Assembly: GCA_003116975.1 (NCBI GenBank)
Contig: BGKB01000089.1
Coordinates: forward strand, 62,001-126,000
Source of the DNA: Aurantiochytrium sp. KH105
Lineage: Eukaryota > Sar > Bigyra > Thraustochytrida > Thraustochytriidae
Direction of reading: 5' to 3'
DNA: 64,000 nt
Shown here: piece by piece, positions 37,729 to 47,436 of the stretch
How positions within the stretch are numbered: the first letter of the stretch is position 1
Layout of the letters: every line of letters begins with the position of its first letter
Translations under genes and position numbers: made by a program
Notes under the pieces: generated by a model
The model's input: only the letters and a program-made list of their open reading frames with translations
The model's database searches: none
What the model was told of the DNA's origin: nothing

Positions 37729-40275
37729 CTATGACTTCAAGCTAAGCTGGTTTGCATGCCGCTTCTGTAAGCGGGCTTGCTTATCCTGCTCAATCTTTTG
37801 CAGAGCACGCAACCAGTGCTCCGGGGACAGCCGCTGATAGTTGACATTGTTGAGCATGCCCCAAAGTGGCTGGAAGCGCACGGCCGGAACGTTGGCCGAC
37901 ATGCAAACGTTGCGCAAGTTCGTGTCTCCGGACAGCACGAGCGTACGCATGCCAGCGGCGACACGCGAGTTCGCGCATTCGAAGACGCGCATATCATTCT
38001 GCGCATTGAATGGCTTGACGTGCTTGTGCTTGGCGGCATGCGGAGCATCCTCTGAGACAGATTGCATGACGATGAAACGCGAGCCGGCCGCAACCTGAGA
38101 ATTCAAGTACCGGATGGACGCCGTCGCATTGGCGAGCTTGACCGGGTCCTTGACGTGATGCTTTTGCCAGTCGAGCTCGTGCACGGTCGCAAATGGAATC
38201 ACCATGACAATCGAGTCGCCGTGCGTGTGCTCGAGAGTTTTGAAGAATTCGAAGCGATCCGACGCGCAATGATGCAGCACGTTCGTGTCCACGACGATGT
38301 GCCACTTGCTGCGCAAGATCGGGTCTGCAAAGTCCTTGGCTGCGGCAAGCTCCGGGGGCACGCCCCGCGTTTGGGGCGCCTGAAATTCTTGCAGCCAACG
38401 ATGCTTTTGGAATTGCACCAACTGCATCAGGTCTGGGACAGACGGCTGCGGCCCCACCAAGAGGCCGCCGAGCACATTGCCCTCTGCCTCAAGCTGGCGC
38501 AGCCAACCGGACAGCTCTCGCGAGAGCAGGTCGCAACGCTCATAAAACATGTTGCGGATTGCGTGCACTGCGTGCAGAACGGCGGCAAGCCCAGTGTCCA
38601 AGTTGCCGGAATATGGTTCGTAGGGCCGTACAGGCCATACTTTGGCAAGTCCAGAACGACCAAACCACCGCGTGCTATTATCCACTGCCATAGTGACCTG
38701 ATGTTCGCAAGGAAAGGCCTTTAGGGCAGCGGTGATCGAGCGCTCCGGTGCCGTGGCGTGCGAGTAGAGACGCGAACGCGTGCTCGAGAGACCGCCTGTG
38801 TCCACGAGAAGCTCGCTGTCCGGATCAAGCAGACGCCAAAGCTCGAGGGCCTCGCGTCGCGATCGCGCCTGCTTGCAGCATGCAAAAACACGAAAAAGTA
38901 ACGACGAAGAAGACGACGTTGGTGATGAAGAAGAAGCAGACTCTTTGGCCGCACCCTGCTGCTGCTGCTGCTGCTGCTGCTGCGCCTCGTTGGGCCCTTG
39001 CTGATTGTTGAGAATGTAGCGGCGAAGTTCTGGCCAACCGGGCCGAATGTGTACAAGGATACTTCGCACGAAGCTTCCATTCGGCCCATATGCAATCTTG
39101 GTGAGAACCAGCTCGCCTTCTGCGGACGAGAGTCTCACCACGGGGTGTTGTTTATCCAAGGAGGCGCTTTCGGCCGTCGGCGCATCTGCGGCCTCCGGTT
39201 CGGGAACAAGAGCGTCCTCTTGAACGGCGAGGTCATCGAGCCAAGTGTCTTCCATCTGGGCCATAATCTGCGTTCCTCCTGCCAGCGAGACGCGTTGTCT
39301 GTTATCGAATTCCTGTAGCATTGCGAGCTCCGTCTCCCGAGGAGGTTTGTTGGAGGTAAGATCATAGATGCAGGAAAGCGTGTGTTCTACGCCGAGAACG
39401 AGGCCTAACTGTGCGTGCGAAAGTATACCTTTTGCAAACCGTGAGGGCAAAGGCGCGATCGACGTGCTTGCATCTTTGCCATTCTCGTTCTTGACGAGAA
39501 CTTCTTCACCAAAGGTCCCGTTGGGCACCGCATACACGAGAAAGCCAACGGGGCCTTGTGCACTTGGAGGATCATTGTCTTCAGTTTTCACTTGCGCCGC
39601 CTCTTCCGTCTTGACCGCTGCCCCCTCTTCTTGCGAGGCCTCGGGGCGCTTGCGTTGCGGTGGTTTCGGTACAAGGCACACCTGAAAGGCATCCGAGTGC
39701 ATCTTGGGACCACTCTGCGCAAGATAGACTGCATTCTGCGCATGTGCCTCGTTACACATGGAGGCGAGCTTGCCACCGGCTTCAACTTCGAGCCACAAAA
39801 TGGCACGAGCGCCCGCGCGAAGATGGACCTGCGTCCAGAGTGGAAGACCTGGGCCGTCGCGCGATCGTACGAGCTCTTTAATCGTCAAACGGGGTGCATC
39901 GCGAAGCGGAATGACTCGCAACGGTCCATGAATGGCGTCATACATTGTAAAAGGAGTCACCTGAGGCGTTCCTTCAGGAGATGTAAAGCGATACCCACGC
40001 GCTACTTCTTGAGTTGCGCCGTTTCCATTCGCTTCGGTGGTGCCCTGGGGCAAGAGGTCAACAATCACGTCAAGTGGGCCTGGGACTGGTGCTGCATCTG
40101 ATGCTGCAGGAACTTGATCTGGAACGTGCGCCCCGGTCTTGGCATTGTCGGTTCCGCCATTTTGATCCTCCATCTTGATTCGTTTTGCAGGTGGAGGCGC
40201 TGCGGCATCATCGTCTGCATTGCGTGTCGTGTTGTCTGCCGTTGTCTCGGCTTCCCGTTTGACAGCTCTCTCCAT
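37729..40275 (-). CDS. PIN-domain protein (putative RNA endonuclease)
   Basis: An 848-aa protein with a C-terminal PIN nuclease domain at about residues 655-810. Acidic residues expected for metal binding are present: D663 (HIVVDTNVLHH), E700 (TVHELDWQKHH), D761 (QNDMRVFECA) and D784 (LVLSGDTNLRN). The arrangement resembles eukaryotic SWT1/SMG6-type PIN domains. The long N-terminal part has an acidic/basic leader with an NLS-like PPPAKRIKME, a poly-Gln run (about 437-446) and poly-Ser runs, and no recognised domain. This suggests nuclear RNA surveillance or decay, by inference. The start is the ATG at 40275; the frame above it begins at TTG. It is divergent from the RCC1-BTB gene. Confidence 0.72.
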   Translation of the reverse strand: MERAVKREAETTADNTTRNADDDAAAPPPAKRIKMEDQNGGTDNAKTGAHVPDQVPAASDAAPVPGPLDVIVDLLPQGTTEANGNGATQEVARGYRFTSPEGTPQVTPFTMYDAIHGPLRVIPLRDAPRLTIKELVRSRDGPGLPLWTQVHLRAGARAILWLEVEAGGKLASMCNEAHAQNAVYLAQSGPKMHSDAFQVCLVPKPPQRKRPEASQEEGAAVKTEEAAQVKTEDNDPPSAQGPVGFLVYAVPNGTFGEEVLVKNENGKDASTSIAPLPSRFAKGILSHAQLGLVLGVEHTLSCIYDLTSNKPPRETELAMLQEFDNRQRVSLAGGTQIMAQMEDTWLDDLAVQEDALVPEPEAADAPTAESASLDKQHPVVRLSSAEGELVLTKIAYGPNGSFVRSILVHIRPGWPELRRYILNNQQGPNEAQQQQQQQQQGAAKESASSSSPTSSSSSLLFRVFACCKQARSRREALELWRLLDPDSELLVDTGGLSSTRSRLYSHATAPERSITAALKAFPCEHQVTMAVDNSTRWFGRSGLAKVWPVRPYEPYSGNLDTGLAAVLHAVHAIRNMFYERCDLLSRELSGWLRQLEAEGNVLGGLLVGPQPSVPDLMQLVQFQKHRWLQEFQAPQTRGVPPELAAAKDFADPILRSKWHIVVDTNVLHHCASDRFEFFKTLEHTHGDSIVMVIPFATVHELDWQKHHVKDPVKLANATASIRYLNSQVAAGSRFIVMQSVSEDAPHAAKHKHVKPFNAQNDMRVFECANSRVAAGMRTLVLSGDTNLRNVCMSANVPAVRFQPLWGMLNNVNYQRLSPEHWLRALQKIEQDKQARLQKRHANQLSLKS

Positions 40276-41071
40276 CTGCCCTATGAATATGTCTTCTTTC
40301 AATCAAGTTGCACGTAGGATGAATGACCCAGAGCAAGCAGGCACGCTCACCGGAGCTAGCTTTTATCAACGTGACTTGACTTGACTTGACTTGACTTGAC
40401 TTGGCGTGCTCTACAGAAGCTTGCTGCTCAAGGTGAGGTTATTCTGGCCCTCGCAAGCACGCTTGGCGAACCTTTTGCTGGGCTCCCTTTCACCCGGTTT
40501 GCGCACGCGCGCCTCGCTATCTTCGCACTCAACAGCCAGACAGCTCCGTCGAAGGTCGTCGGCGCTCGTGCGCCCATCCACAGGCGGCTTCACGGCCTTC
40601 TCGGGCGCCGCCTCGAGCTCTGCTCCTGCTGTTGTGCTTGCTCTGTTTGGCCTCGCCTCGCCGTGCAGCGAAGAGGCCCGGGTCTCTGTCTGAGAACTAG
40701 TCGCGACTAGTCATGTGACCGTTGGATGAGAGCGCTCGCGGGATCTCTCCCAGGAGAGCGTCTCGCTCGAGGCAACAAGCAAGCAAGCACGCAAGCAAAG
40801 CTCGCCCGCGCCGCAGCTGCCGCCGCCACCGCGCGCACAGACCGCGGGCGCGGGCCGGAGGGAAGGAGAGCCCGGCGCCGCGCGACCCTACGCGAGGGCC
40901 CGCAGGCGGCCAGGTCTGCGAGCTCGCTTTTCCGACTCGCTGTTCTCCAAGGCCCGGCGGCTCTGCGACGAAGCAAGACGGGGCTGCGACAAGCGCGACG
41001 TTGACGACAACGACGACGGCGAAGGAAGACGGCGATTGCGGGGAAGGTACGATAGCGTGATTCGTGGGATC
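40276..41071. other. Divergent intergenic region (PIN / RCC1-BTB)
   Basis: 796 bp with an ACTTG pentamer array (40372-40403) and a GC-rich leader before 41072. No supported gene. Confidence 0.5.
40372..40403. repeat. Pentanucleotide array (TGACT)n
   Basis: About six perfect TGACT/ACTTG units, 100 bp upstream of the PIN-gene ATG. Confidence 0.9.
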
Positions 41072-41242
41072 ATGTCCGGATTCTCGCCCCCGAGCACGCC
41101 GCAAAGCGTCGGCGAGGCGGCCCAAGACCTCGCGGCGGATGACGCCGGCGCCCAGAGCTTCGAGCAGCATCAGAGCCAAAACGAGGTGGATGAAGACGGC
41201 AACGAGGTCGACGAGGCCACTTCGGCGGCAGACATTGCTTCG

Positions 41243-41278
<36 letters not shown>

Positions 41279-43372
41279 ATTTCGGCCGCGACTTCGGAAT
41301 CAGCTAATCTGGAAAATAGCGGAACTGCAACAGGGGCCAGCCGATCCTCGAACTCGAGAGCCAACGATAATCGCTCAGACGGGGAAGACGCAGACGGCGT
41401 GGTGGTGGTTGAGGAAGATGAAAATCCGCGACTCGTCATGTGGCGCGAGAGCGCACGGCGCGATGCGGAACTGAATGCAGAAGCCATGCGGAGATCAAGG
41501 GGCCTGAGCTCGAATGCTGCAGAAATTAAACAGCAAGCAGGACGCCGACACCACCAACAAGAGCCCGATGAGCCCGGTCAAGGCGTTCACCTGCTAAGCT
41601 GGGGCCAAAATAGCTACAGTGAACTTGGGCACGGAGATGTTGAACCAAGAAGCGTACCGGAGGTTGTGAGCTTTCTCACAGACCAGGGTCTCGAACCGAA
41701 ACAGGTTGTGGCTGGTAACGAGCACACGGCGATCTTGACGAGATCAGGCGCCGTATATTCGGTCGGTTATAATGATTCAGGACAGTGTGGCGTGGGCCAC
41801 ACGAATCGCGTATCGTCTTTTCAAGAAGTAGTGTCCCTGCGCGACAAGAACATTGTCTCTCTGTGCTCGGCAAATGGATGCGAGCACATTCTCGCCATTT
41901 CTTCACAAGGCATGTTGTACTCGTTTGGCTACAACTCTCGGGGCCAACTGGGGCACGCGACGACGACGCACGTATCGCGGCCGCGTCTCGTTGAGGCCCT
42001 GGCCAGTCGTCGCGTTGTGAGCGTGAGCTGCTCCTATCACCATACAATTCTGTCGACGAGCGACGATGAGGTGTTCGCGATGGGTCGCAACGACTTTGGC
42101 CAACTGGGACTTGGCGACAATGTGGATCGCAATGTCCCTGTGCAGCTGACGGCCTTGCCACGTGGCGTTGTGCTGAGTTTGGCAGCAGGACAGTATCACA
42201 GCGTGATTTCGATTGACGGCCTTGGTGTTTTTTCTTGTGGTAAAAACGACAATGGCCAGCTCGGCATGTCCTCGACTGCGAGCGAACCGCAGTCTCTTCC
42301 GGTACACGTGATGCACCCGCTGGGCCCGACCGCTGCCCCGGCGAGGCTCCATGCAGCTGGCTTTGGCCTGCAACGCTCCGGCAGCTCCACTGGGCCTTCG
42401 TCTTCGCTACAGGTAATCCACCTGAGTTGTGGCTACTACCACACGGTGGCACTCACCTCGGAAGGATCCGTGTACGCGTGGGGAAGAGGAGATTACGGTC
42501 AGTTGGGTCTCGGAGCACGTGAGAACCAGCCGCAGCCACGACGCGTGATTGGCATTTCGGACAATATTATAAGCGCAGCTTGCGGCGCTTACCATACGCT
42601 CTTGCTCTCTGACGATGGTAAAGTGTTTGCCTTTGGGCGCAACAACCACTCGCAGCTTGGATGCGCGGACACCGAGAGCTGCGCATCGCCTGTTCGTGTG
42701 ACTGCGCTGGCGGATCATCACGTGTCGCAAATCGCGGCGGGCTTTTACCACTCGGTCTGCCTCACAGGTCAGCCGGATCGCTCTTCGGAGGTGCCGACGT
42801 CGACGCTGAGTCTGGATTTGCGCAAGATGCTCAACAACCCAGCGCGTGCAGACGTGACATTTGTCGTGGAAGGGCGGCCATTGTATGCGCACCGGGCCAT
42901 CATTATGGCGCGATGCGAGCCATTCGAGGCGATGCTGGATGGTCCGATGCGCGAGGCGAATCAGCGCGAGGTGCATCTTCGCGATCAGCAGTACCACGTT
43001 ATTTTGGCGCTGCTCGAATTTTTGTACACAGACGAGGTCCAAGCGCTCGTTGAGGGTGTTGACCTAGAATTCGCTCTCGATCTCTTGGCCGTTGCGGATC
43101 AATTTCTTGTGGACCGTCTCAAGAGCTTGTGCGAGATTGCGATTCAAAAGTCAATCTCCACAGAGAACGTCTCGATCATGTTTAAAACTGCGGACCAGCG
43201 GCAGGCGCTGGCGTTGCGCCGTCGCTGCTTTGACTTTATTCTTCAAAATTTTGGAAATGTCATCGGAACGAAGGGCTTCGTCGAGCTGCCTCGCAATTTA
43301 TTGTCGGACGTGCTTCTTGCAGCCTATGAGCGTGGCGTCACCATTCGTCCACCCCAGCCCGCTCTCTCATGA
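41072..43372 (+). CDS. RCC1-repeat / BTB-domain protein
   Basis: A 766-aa protein. An N-terminal disordered segment carries a poly-Ala run (about residues 60-69). RCC1 beta-propeller repeats occupy about 180-570, seen as recurrent blades: LLSWGQNSYSELGHGD, VYSVGYNDSGQCGVGH, LYSFGYNSRGQLGHA, VFAMGRNDFGQLGLGD, VFSCGKNDNGQLGM, VYAWGRGDYGQLGLG and VFAFGRNNHSQLGC. A BTB domain follows (about 590-700): ADVTFVVEGRPLYAHRAIIM, RCEPFEAMLDG, LEFLYTDEVQ, then a BACK-like helical part. Such proteins often act as Cullin-3 adaptors. The target is unknown. The start is the first ATG (41072), within GGATCATGTCC. Confidence 0.88.
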
Positions 43373-44002
43373 TACATCTTCCGCGACGCGTCGTTCATCC
43401 ATTCCGTTTGAAAAAACAAAAGAACAAAAGAACAAAAACAAAAACAAACAATCTCGTATGTTTCCTTTTCTTTCGTCTTGACTTGATGTCGCTGTTGGAA
43501 ACAACACCAAAAAAAAACTTGTTTCACGAAAAGACTGTCAGTCAAGTGGAGCGAGCGAGTGCAAAAATGAAATTTCTCGATGATTTTCTTCGTCTCCACT
43601 TCAGAGCTTTGACATCAAAAGCAAAAGCAAAAGCAAAAGCAAAAGCAAAAACACGAATCGATAAAGGACGTCAATGCGATAAGCTAATCCGTATGTTGAT
43701 TCGTATTACCAATTCGAAGTACTGTTGTCAAACAAAAACAACAAGCTCATGTGTGACGAGCGTGGCACCCTCCTTCGTTGGTTTGCCTCAGTTTCCCTTT
43801 CATGATGCGTCTTTTGCAACGTGTCGCCCATGCGTTCCATAGAGAACCACAGCCTCGTATGTTATCGTGAGAAATGTTGACAATAAAAGGGCGAAGCAAT
43901 ACACTTTCGCCAAAGATGGGGAAGTGGAACATCACATTATAAAATTAGATATGCTGTTGCATCTGGGTGCGACATTGTGTTTCGATAATGGAAGGAAAGA
44001 GG
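43373..44002. other. Convergent intergenic region
   Basis: AT-rich, with ACAAAAGA-type (43416-43448) and GCAAAA (43621-43650) hexamer repeats. No supported gene. Confidence 0.5.
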
Positions 44003-45415
44003 TCACAGGCGGCTCCGAATCAGAGCTGCAGCCCCACCCACCATGAAGGGCAACGACACGAGCGGAAGACTTGCGCGGAGCATTTGCAAGGAGGAAAGCT
44101 CTGCACGAGCGGGCCGCGACGTGGGCGACACGGCACCAACCTCTTTCAAAAAGGCTGCGAGGTCGTTCGCCAAGAGTTCGGGCTGCTCCATTGGTAGAAA
44201 ATGGCCGCCCACGTCAAGCTCTGTGTAGCGGCGAACGTTGAACGAGAGGTCCATGAGACGGCGAGGCATTTGAAGGGGCTCGCAGGGCGCCACCAGAAGC
44301 GCTGTTGGCACGCTGACAAAATCGGGAAGCTCATCTGCGAGGTTGCGGCAGTGGCGGTAAAAGGCCATAGAAGAGGCAATGGAGTCGGTCGCCCAGAACA
44401 TCATGACGGTGGTGAGGATTTCGTCCTTGGACACGGCATCAAAAACATTGCCAGTGCTGCGAAAGTCTGTGCAAATGTAGAACTTCTCCATGATCCAGGC
44501 CACAAGGCCTGCCGGGGACTCGCGCAGCGCGTGGCCCAGCGTTGCGGGTTTCGTAACATGCTGCAGAAAGTATCCCGTGTTCGTTCGGAGAAACGCGACG
44601 AGGTTTTCTGCTGCAGAAGCTTCGCGCGGGCCAAGCGTCCACGAAGGAGCAAGAGCGTATGCTGCGAGACGAGCGACCTTGTTCGCATTGAGCAGAGAAA
44701 ACCGTTTCGTGACCATAGCAACGGGCAGGTTCAAATGAAGAGCAATACAGTGGCTCGAGCGAGCAGCCATTATTGTACCGATGGCCCCACCCCAGTCGCC
44801 GCCCTGCACAGCATAGGCGGGAAGCCCGAGCACCTCGCAGGCGAGCTTGTCGTAAAGCTCGGCGGTGCGAACCGCGCCGCTGTGCGGCACCAAATCCCCA
44901 GTAATCTGCGAATAGCCGAAACCAGGAATCGATGGCACAATGACGTTGTATCCTCGTGCGATAAGATGGGGCACAACTTTGTGGTGGTCAAAGAGGGTTG
45001 AGGGCCATCCGTGCAGCAAGAAGACGGTCAGCGCTTGATCGCCGGCAGCGCATCGTGCGTGGATGTAGTGGATCTTTACACCTGGTTCGACCTCGGCAAT
45101 GTATTGCGGCAATTCATTGAGCTTGGCTTCTTTCTCGCGCCAGTTGTCGAGAAAGTCCGTCTCAAAGTACTTGAGCACGTCCTCGAGAAACTCCGGGTCG
45201 ATGCCGTACCTCCAGGCTGAGGGTGACCCGGAGACGCTGTAATTTTCGTTGGCGTACGAGGTGGCGAGCCTTTCATCGGCCCGGAGGTCGGGGAGATCTC
45301 CGCGTTCAGGCGGGACGAAGTCGCTCAGCCAGCTAAGGTCCCGATTCGCGAGCCTCTCGCGCAGGTCCTCCAGCGTCGCGTCGGGCACGTGGAGGGCGAA
45401 CCTTTCCGTCGTCAT
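44003..45415 (-). CDS. Epoxide hydrolase, microsomal (EPHX1) type
   Basis: A 470-aa alpha/beta hydrolase with an N-terminal EHN region (residues 1-110: LRERLANRDLSWLSDF, YFETDFLDNWREKEAKLN). It hydrolyses epoxides to diols through an Asp-ester intermediate. Oxyanion motif HGWPST (135-140), nucleophile D207 in QGGDWGG, likely acid E379 (APCEP) and base H405 (VGGHFLPMEQPELLA) are in family order. Unlike mammalian EPHX1 there is no N-terminal anchor; instead the C-terminal end has a hydrophobic stretch (LPLVSLPFMVGGAAALI) that could be a tail anchor. The start is an ATG. Both xenobiotic and lipid-epoxide substrates are possible. Confidence 0.88.
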   Translation of the reverse strand: MTTERFALHVPDATLEDLRERLANRDLSWLSDFVPPERGDLPDLRADERLATSYANENYSVSGSPSAWRYGIDPEFLEDVLKYFETDFLDNWREKEAKLNELPQYIAEVEPGVKIHYIHARCAAGDQALTVFLLHGWPSTLFDHHKVVPHLIARGYNVIVPSIPGFGYSQITGDLVPHSGAVRTAELYDKLACEVLGLPAYAVQGGDWGGAIGTIMAARSSHCIALHLNLPVAMVTKRFSLLNANKVARLAAYALAPSWTLGPREASAAENLVAFLRTNTGYFLQHVTKPATLGHALRESPAGLVAWIMEKFYICTDFRSTGNVFDAVSKDEILTTVMMFWATDSIASSMAFYRHCRNLADELPDFVSVPTALLVAPCEPLQMPRRLMDLSFNVRRYTELDVGGHFLPMEQPELLANDLAAFLKEVGAVSPTSRPARAELSSLQMLRASLPLVSLPFMVGGAAALIRSRL

Positions 45416-46853
45416 GACTTCCTTTCTCTTTCTCCTTCCTTCCCTGCCTGCCTCGCTGGTTCTAGCTGGAGTCGCGCGTGCAGACGTGCCGATGAGCGTG
45501 CCGACGTGCGTGCGTGGGTGCGTGCGCAGCGCGCGTCCGTGGCTTCGAGGTGGGTCTCCTCCTCGTCCGAGTTCTTGGCTTGCCAGCTTGCTCGCCTCAC
45601 GCGGGCCGTGGACTCTGCGAGGTCGAGGCGCTCGCCGTCGCCATCATGCCATGGCCGGGTTGCATTTCTCTTCGCTCGCTCCCTGCGACTTGCGTCGAGC
45701 TTGCGGATCTTGAGCCTGTCTCCGCGGGCGTCTCGCGCGCCCTCGATTCCTCCGCCGATCGAAGGAGAGAGCTCTGATCAGGGTTTGCGTGCTCTCACTG
45801 TCAATGCTGCAGAACTGGTGGTGGATGTATGATGGAATGGGACGCACTGCATCCTTTTTGGCCATGCGGCATGGACCATCCATCGCTCAGGCGAACCCAG
45901 CGGGCACTGCAGCTGCAGCTGCATTGACTACATCTCCGGCACAATGTCGAACCCGAGAGAAACACCCTTTCCGCCAGGTCTCGTCGTTGATCTCCTCCTG
46001 CGAGCCAAAGCTCTCCTGCGAGCAATCGTGCACTGCAACTGCTTGTGCGGCAGGCGCTCACTTCCACTCCTGACCATCGTCGGCCCGGAGCAGCTGCAGC
46101 TGCTGCTGCTGCAGCCAGCGAATGAGTCCCGTGCAACATTCACAGTCAGCCTGCCGCCTCTGCTGCGCCAGCCACCAGTGCCACTGCCAGCCACACCACC
46201 ATGGCCACTGCCGGATCTTCGGGCGGCTTGGTCTTGTTGTCGACGCTGATTATGTCAACCAACCCGTTGACGACCACCCTCGATGTCCACCCAAGCCGCC
46301 TTCCGGGTCCGGCCCGATCGGGAGGCCGGTGGGAAGCGGAGGGAGCTCGCAGTCGCCTGCTCTGCTCTGCTGACGGCAGCCACCTGCATCTCGCTCCTCG
46401 GCCCCGGCTTCTGCGCCGCGCCGATGGACGTCGAGCCGCTCTCGCTCTCCGTGCCGGGCCGGCGAGTGTCCATCGATCAAGCGCTCCGTCGATCGCGATG
46501 CCTCACCCTCCACGAGTTGTTTGGACGCCTTGCTTGCAGTGCAGCGCACGCCGCGGCGTGCTGCTGCTGCTCGTTGTTTGTGTGTGGCTGATGCCGCAGT
46601 GCAGCACTGTGCGTGTGTGCACAGCGCAGCTGGGAGGATGTATAGTAGGCTGGGGTGCTAGTACCACCGCGTGTGTGCGCGTAGCCCTCGCTTCTTCCTT
46701 CCTGCTTTCCTTGCAGCCAGCCCCCGCCGGCCCTCCCTCCTTCCCTCCCTCCCTCCCTCCCTCCCTGCCTCGCCAGCGCGGACCTGCGCTCCTCGAGAGC
46801 ACGTCTCAAGAAGTCCTCCCCATGCGTCTGGGCCGCGGCCTCCAGGTCTCGGG

Positions 46854-46879
46854 CATCGCATCGCATCGCATCGCATCGG
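46854..46879. repeat. Pentanucleotide array (GCATC)n
   Basis: About five perfect GCATC units. Confidence 0.85.
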
Positions 46880-47025
46880 CTTGGCTTGGCTTTGCATCGC
46901 GTTGACGCTTGTGGATTGCACCGCTTCCGCTGCGGTGCACTGCACCAAGTTGTAGCTTGCTCTGCCTGCTGTCTGCATCCGCTGTGCTCGCGTCTGCTTC
47001 GCGTTGCTTCGCGTTGCTGCATGCA

Positions 47026-47110
47026 CTGCCTTGCCTTGCCTTGCCTTGCCTTGCCTTGCTTTGCTTTGCCTTGCTTTGCCTTGCTTTGCTTTGTGCTGCG
47101 CTGCGCTGCT
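47026..47110. repeat. Pentanucleotide array (GCCTT/GCTTT)n
   Basis: About 17 units with a 5-bp period, switching between CCTTG, CTTTG and CTGCG variants, 330 bp upstream of the argininosuccinate synthase ATG. Confidence 0.85.
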
Positions 47111-47129
47111 TCTTCTCCATTGCACTGGC

Positions 47130-47252
47130 TGCACCGCCTTGCACTGCCCTGCCCTGCATTGCATTGCATTGCATCGCACTGCAGTGCATTGCATTGCAGT
47201 GCATTGTATTGCAGTGCATTGTATTGCAGTGCAGCGCAGCGCAGTGCACCAC
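47130..47252. repeat. Degenerate pentanucleotide array (GCATT/GCAGT)n
   Basis: About 24 units of 5 bp including GCATT, GCAGT, GTATT and GCAGC variants, with a partly higher-order pattern TGCAGTGCATTGTATT repeated twice. Confidence 0.8.
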
Positions 47253-47436
47253 ACTGCGCCGGTGATGCAGCGCCGGATGCGTGGCTGGCGAAGAAGGGAA
47301 AGCCGCGGCAGCAGACCCGCAAAGGCAAGGCCGACGCGCAGCCAGCGAGCGAGCGAGCGAGGGAGCGAGGGAGCGGCAGCAGAGCGCGGAGGAGCAGCGG
47401 CGCGCAGACGGCAGCGCGGGCGAGGGAGAAGGCAAG

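Larger units (their letters stand above)
45416..47436. other. 2 kb divergent intergenic region (epoxide hydrolase / argininosuccinate synthase)
   Basis: Dense in simple repeats: CTGCAGCTGC motifs (about 45910, 46090), CCCTCCCT (46738-46765), GCATC (46854-46879), CCTTG (47026-47110) and TGCAT/TGCAG (47130-47252). A 102-codon ATG frame at 46283-46591 has a hydrophobic stretch but no family resemblance and is not called a gene. Confidence 0.5.

Noticed and set aside
46283..46591. 102-residue ATG-started + strand frame with a hydrophobic stretch
   Set aside because: No conserved motif, poly-Cys end produced by CTGCTG repeats, and overlapping frames look equally plausible.
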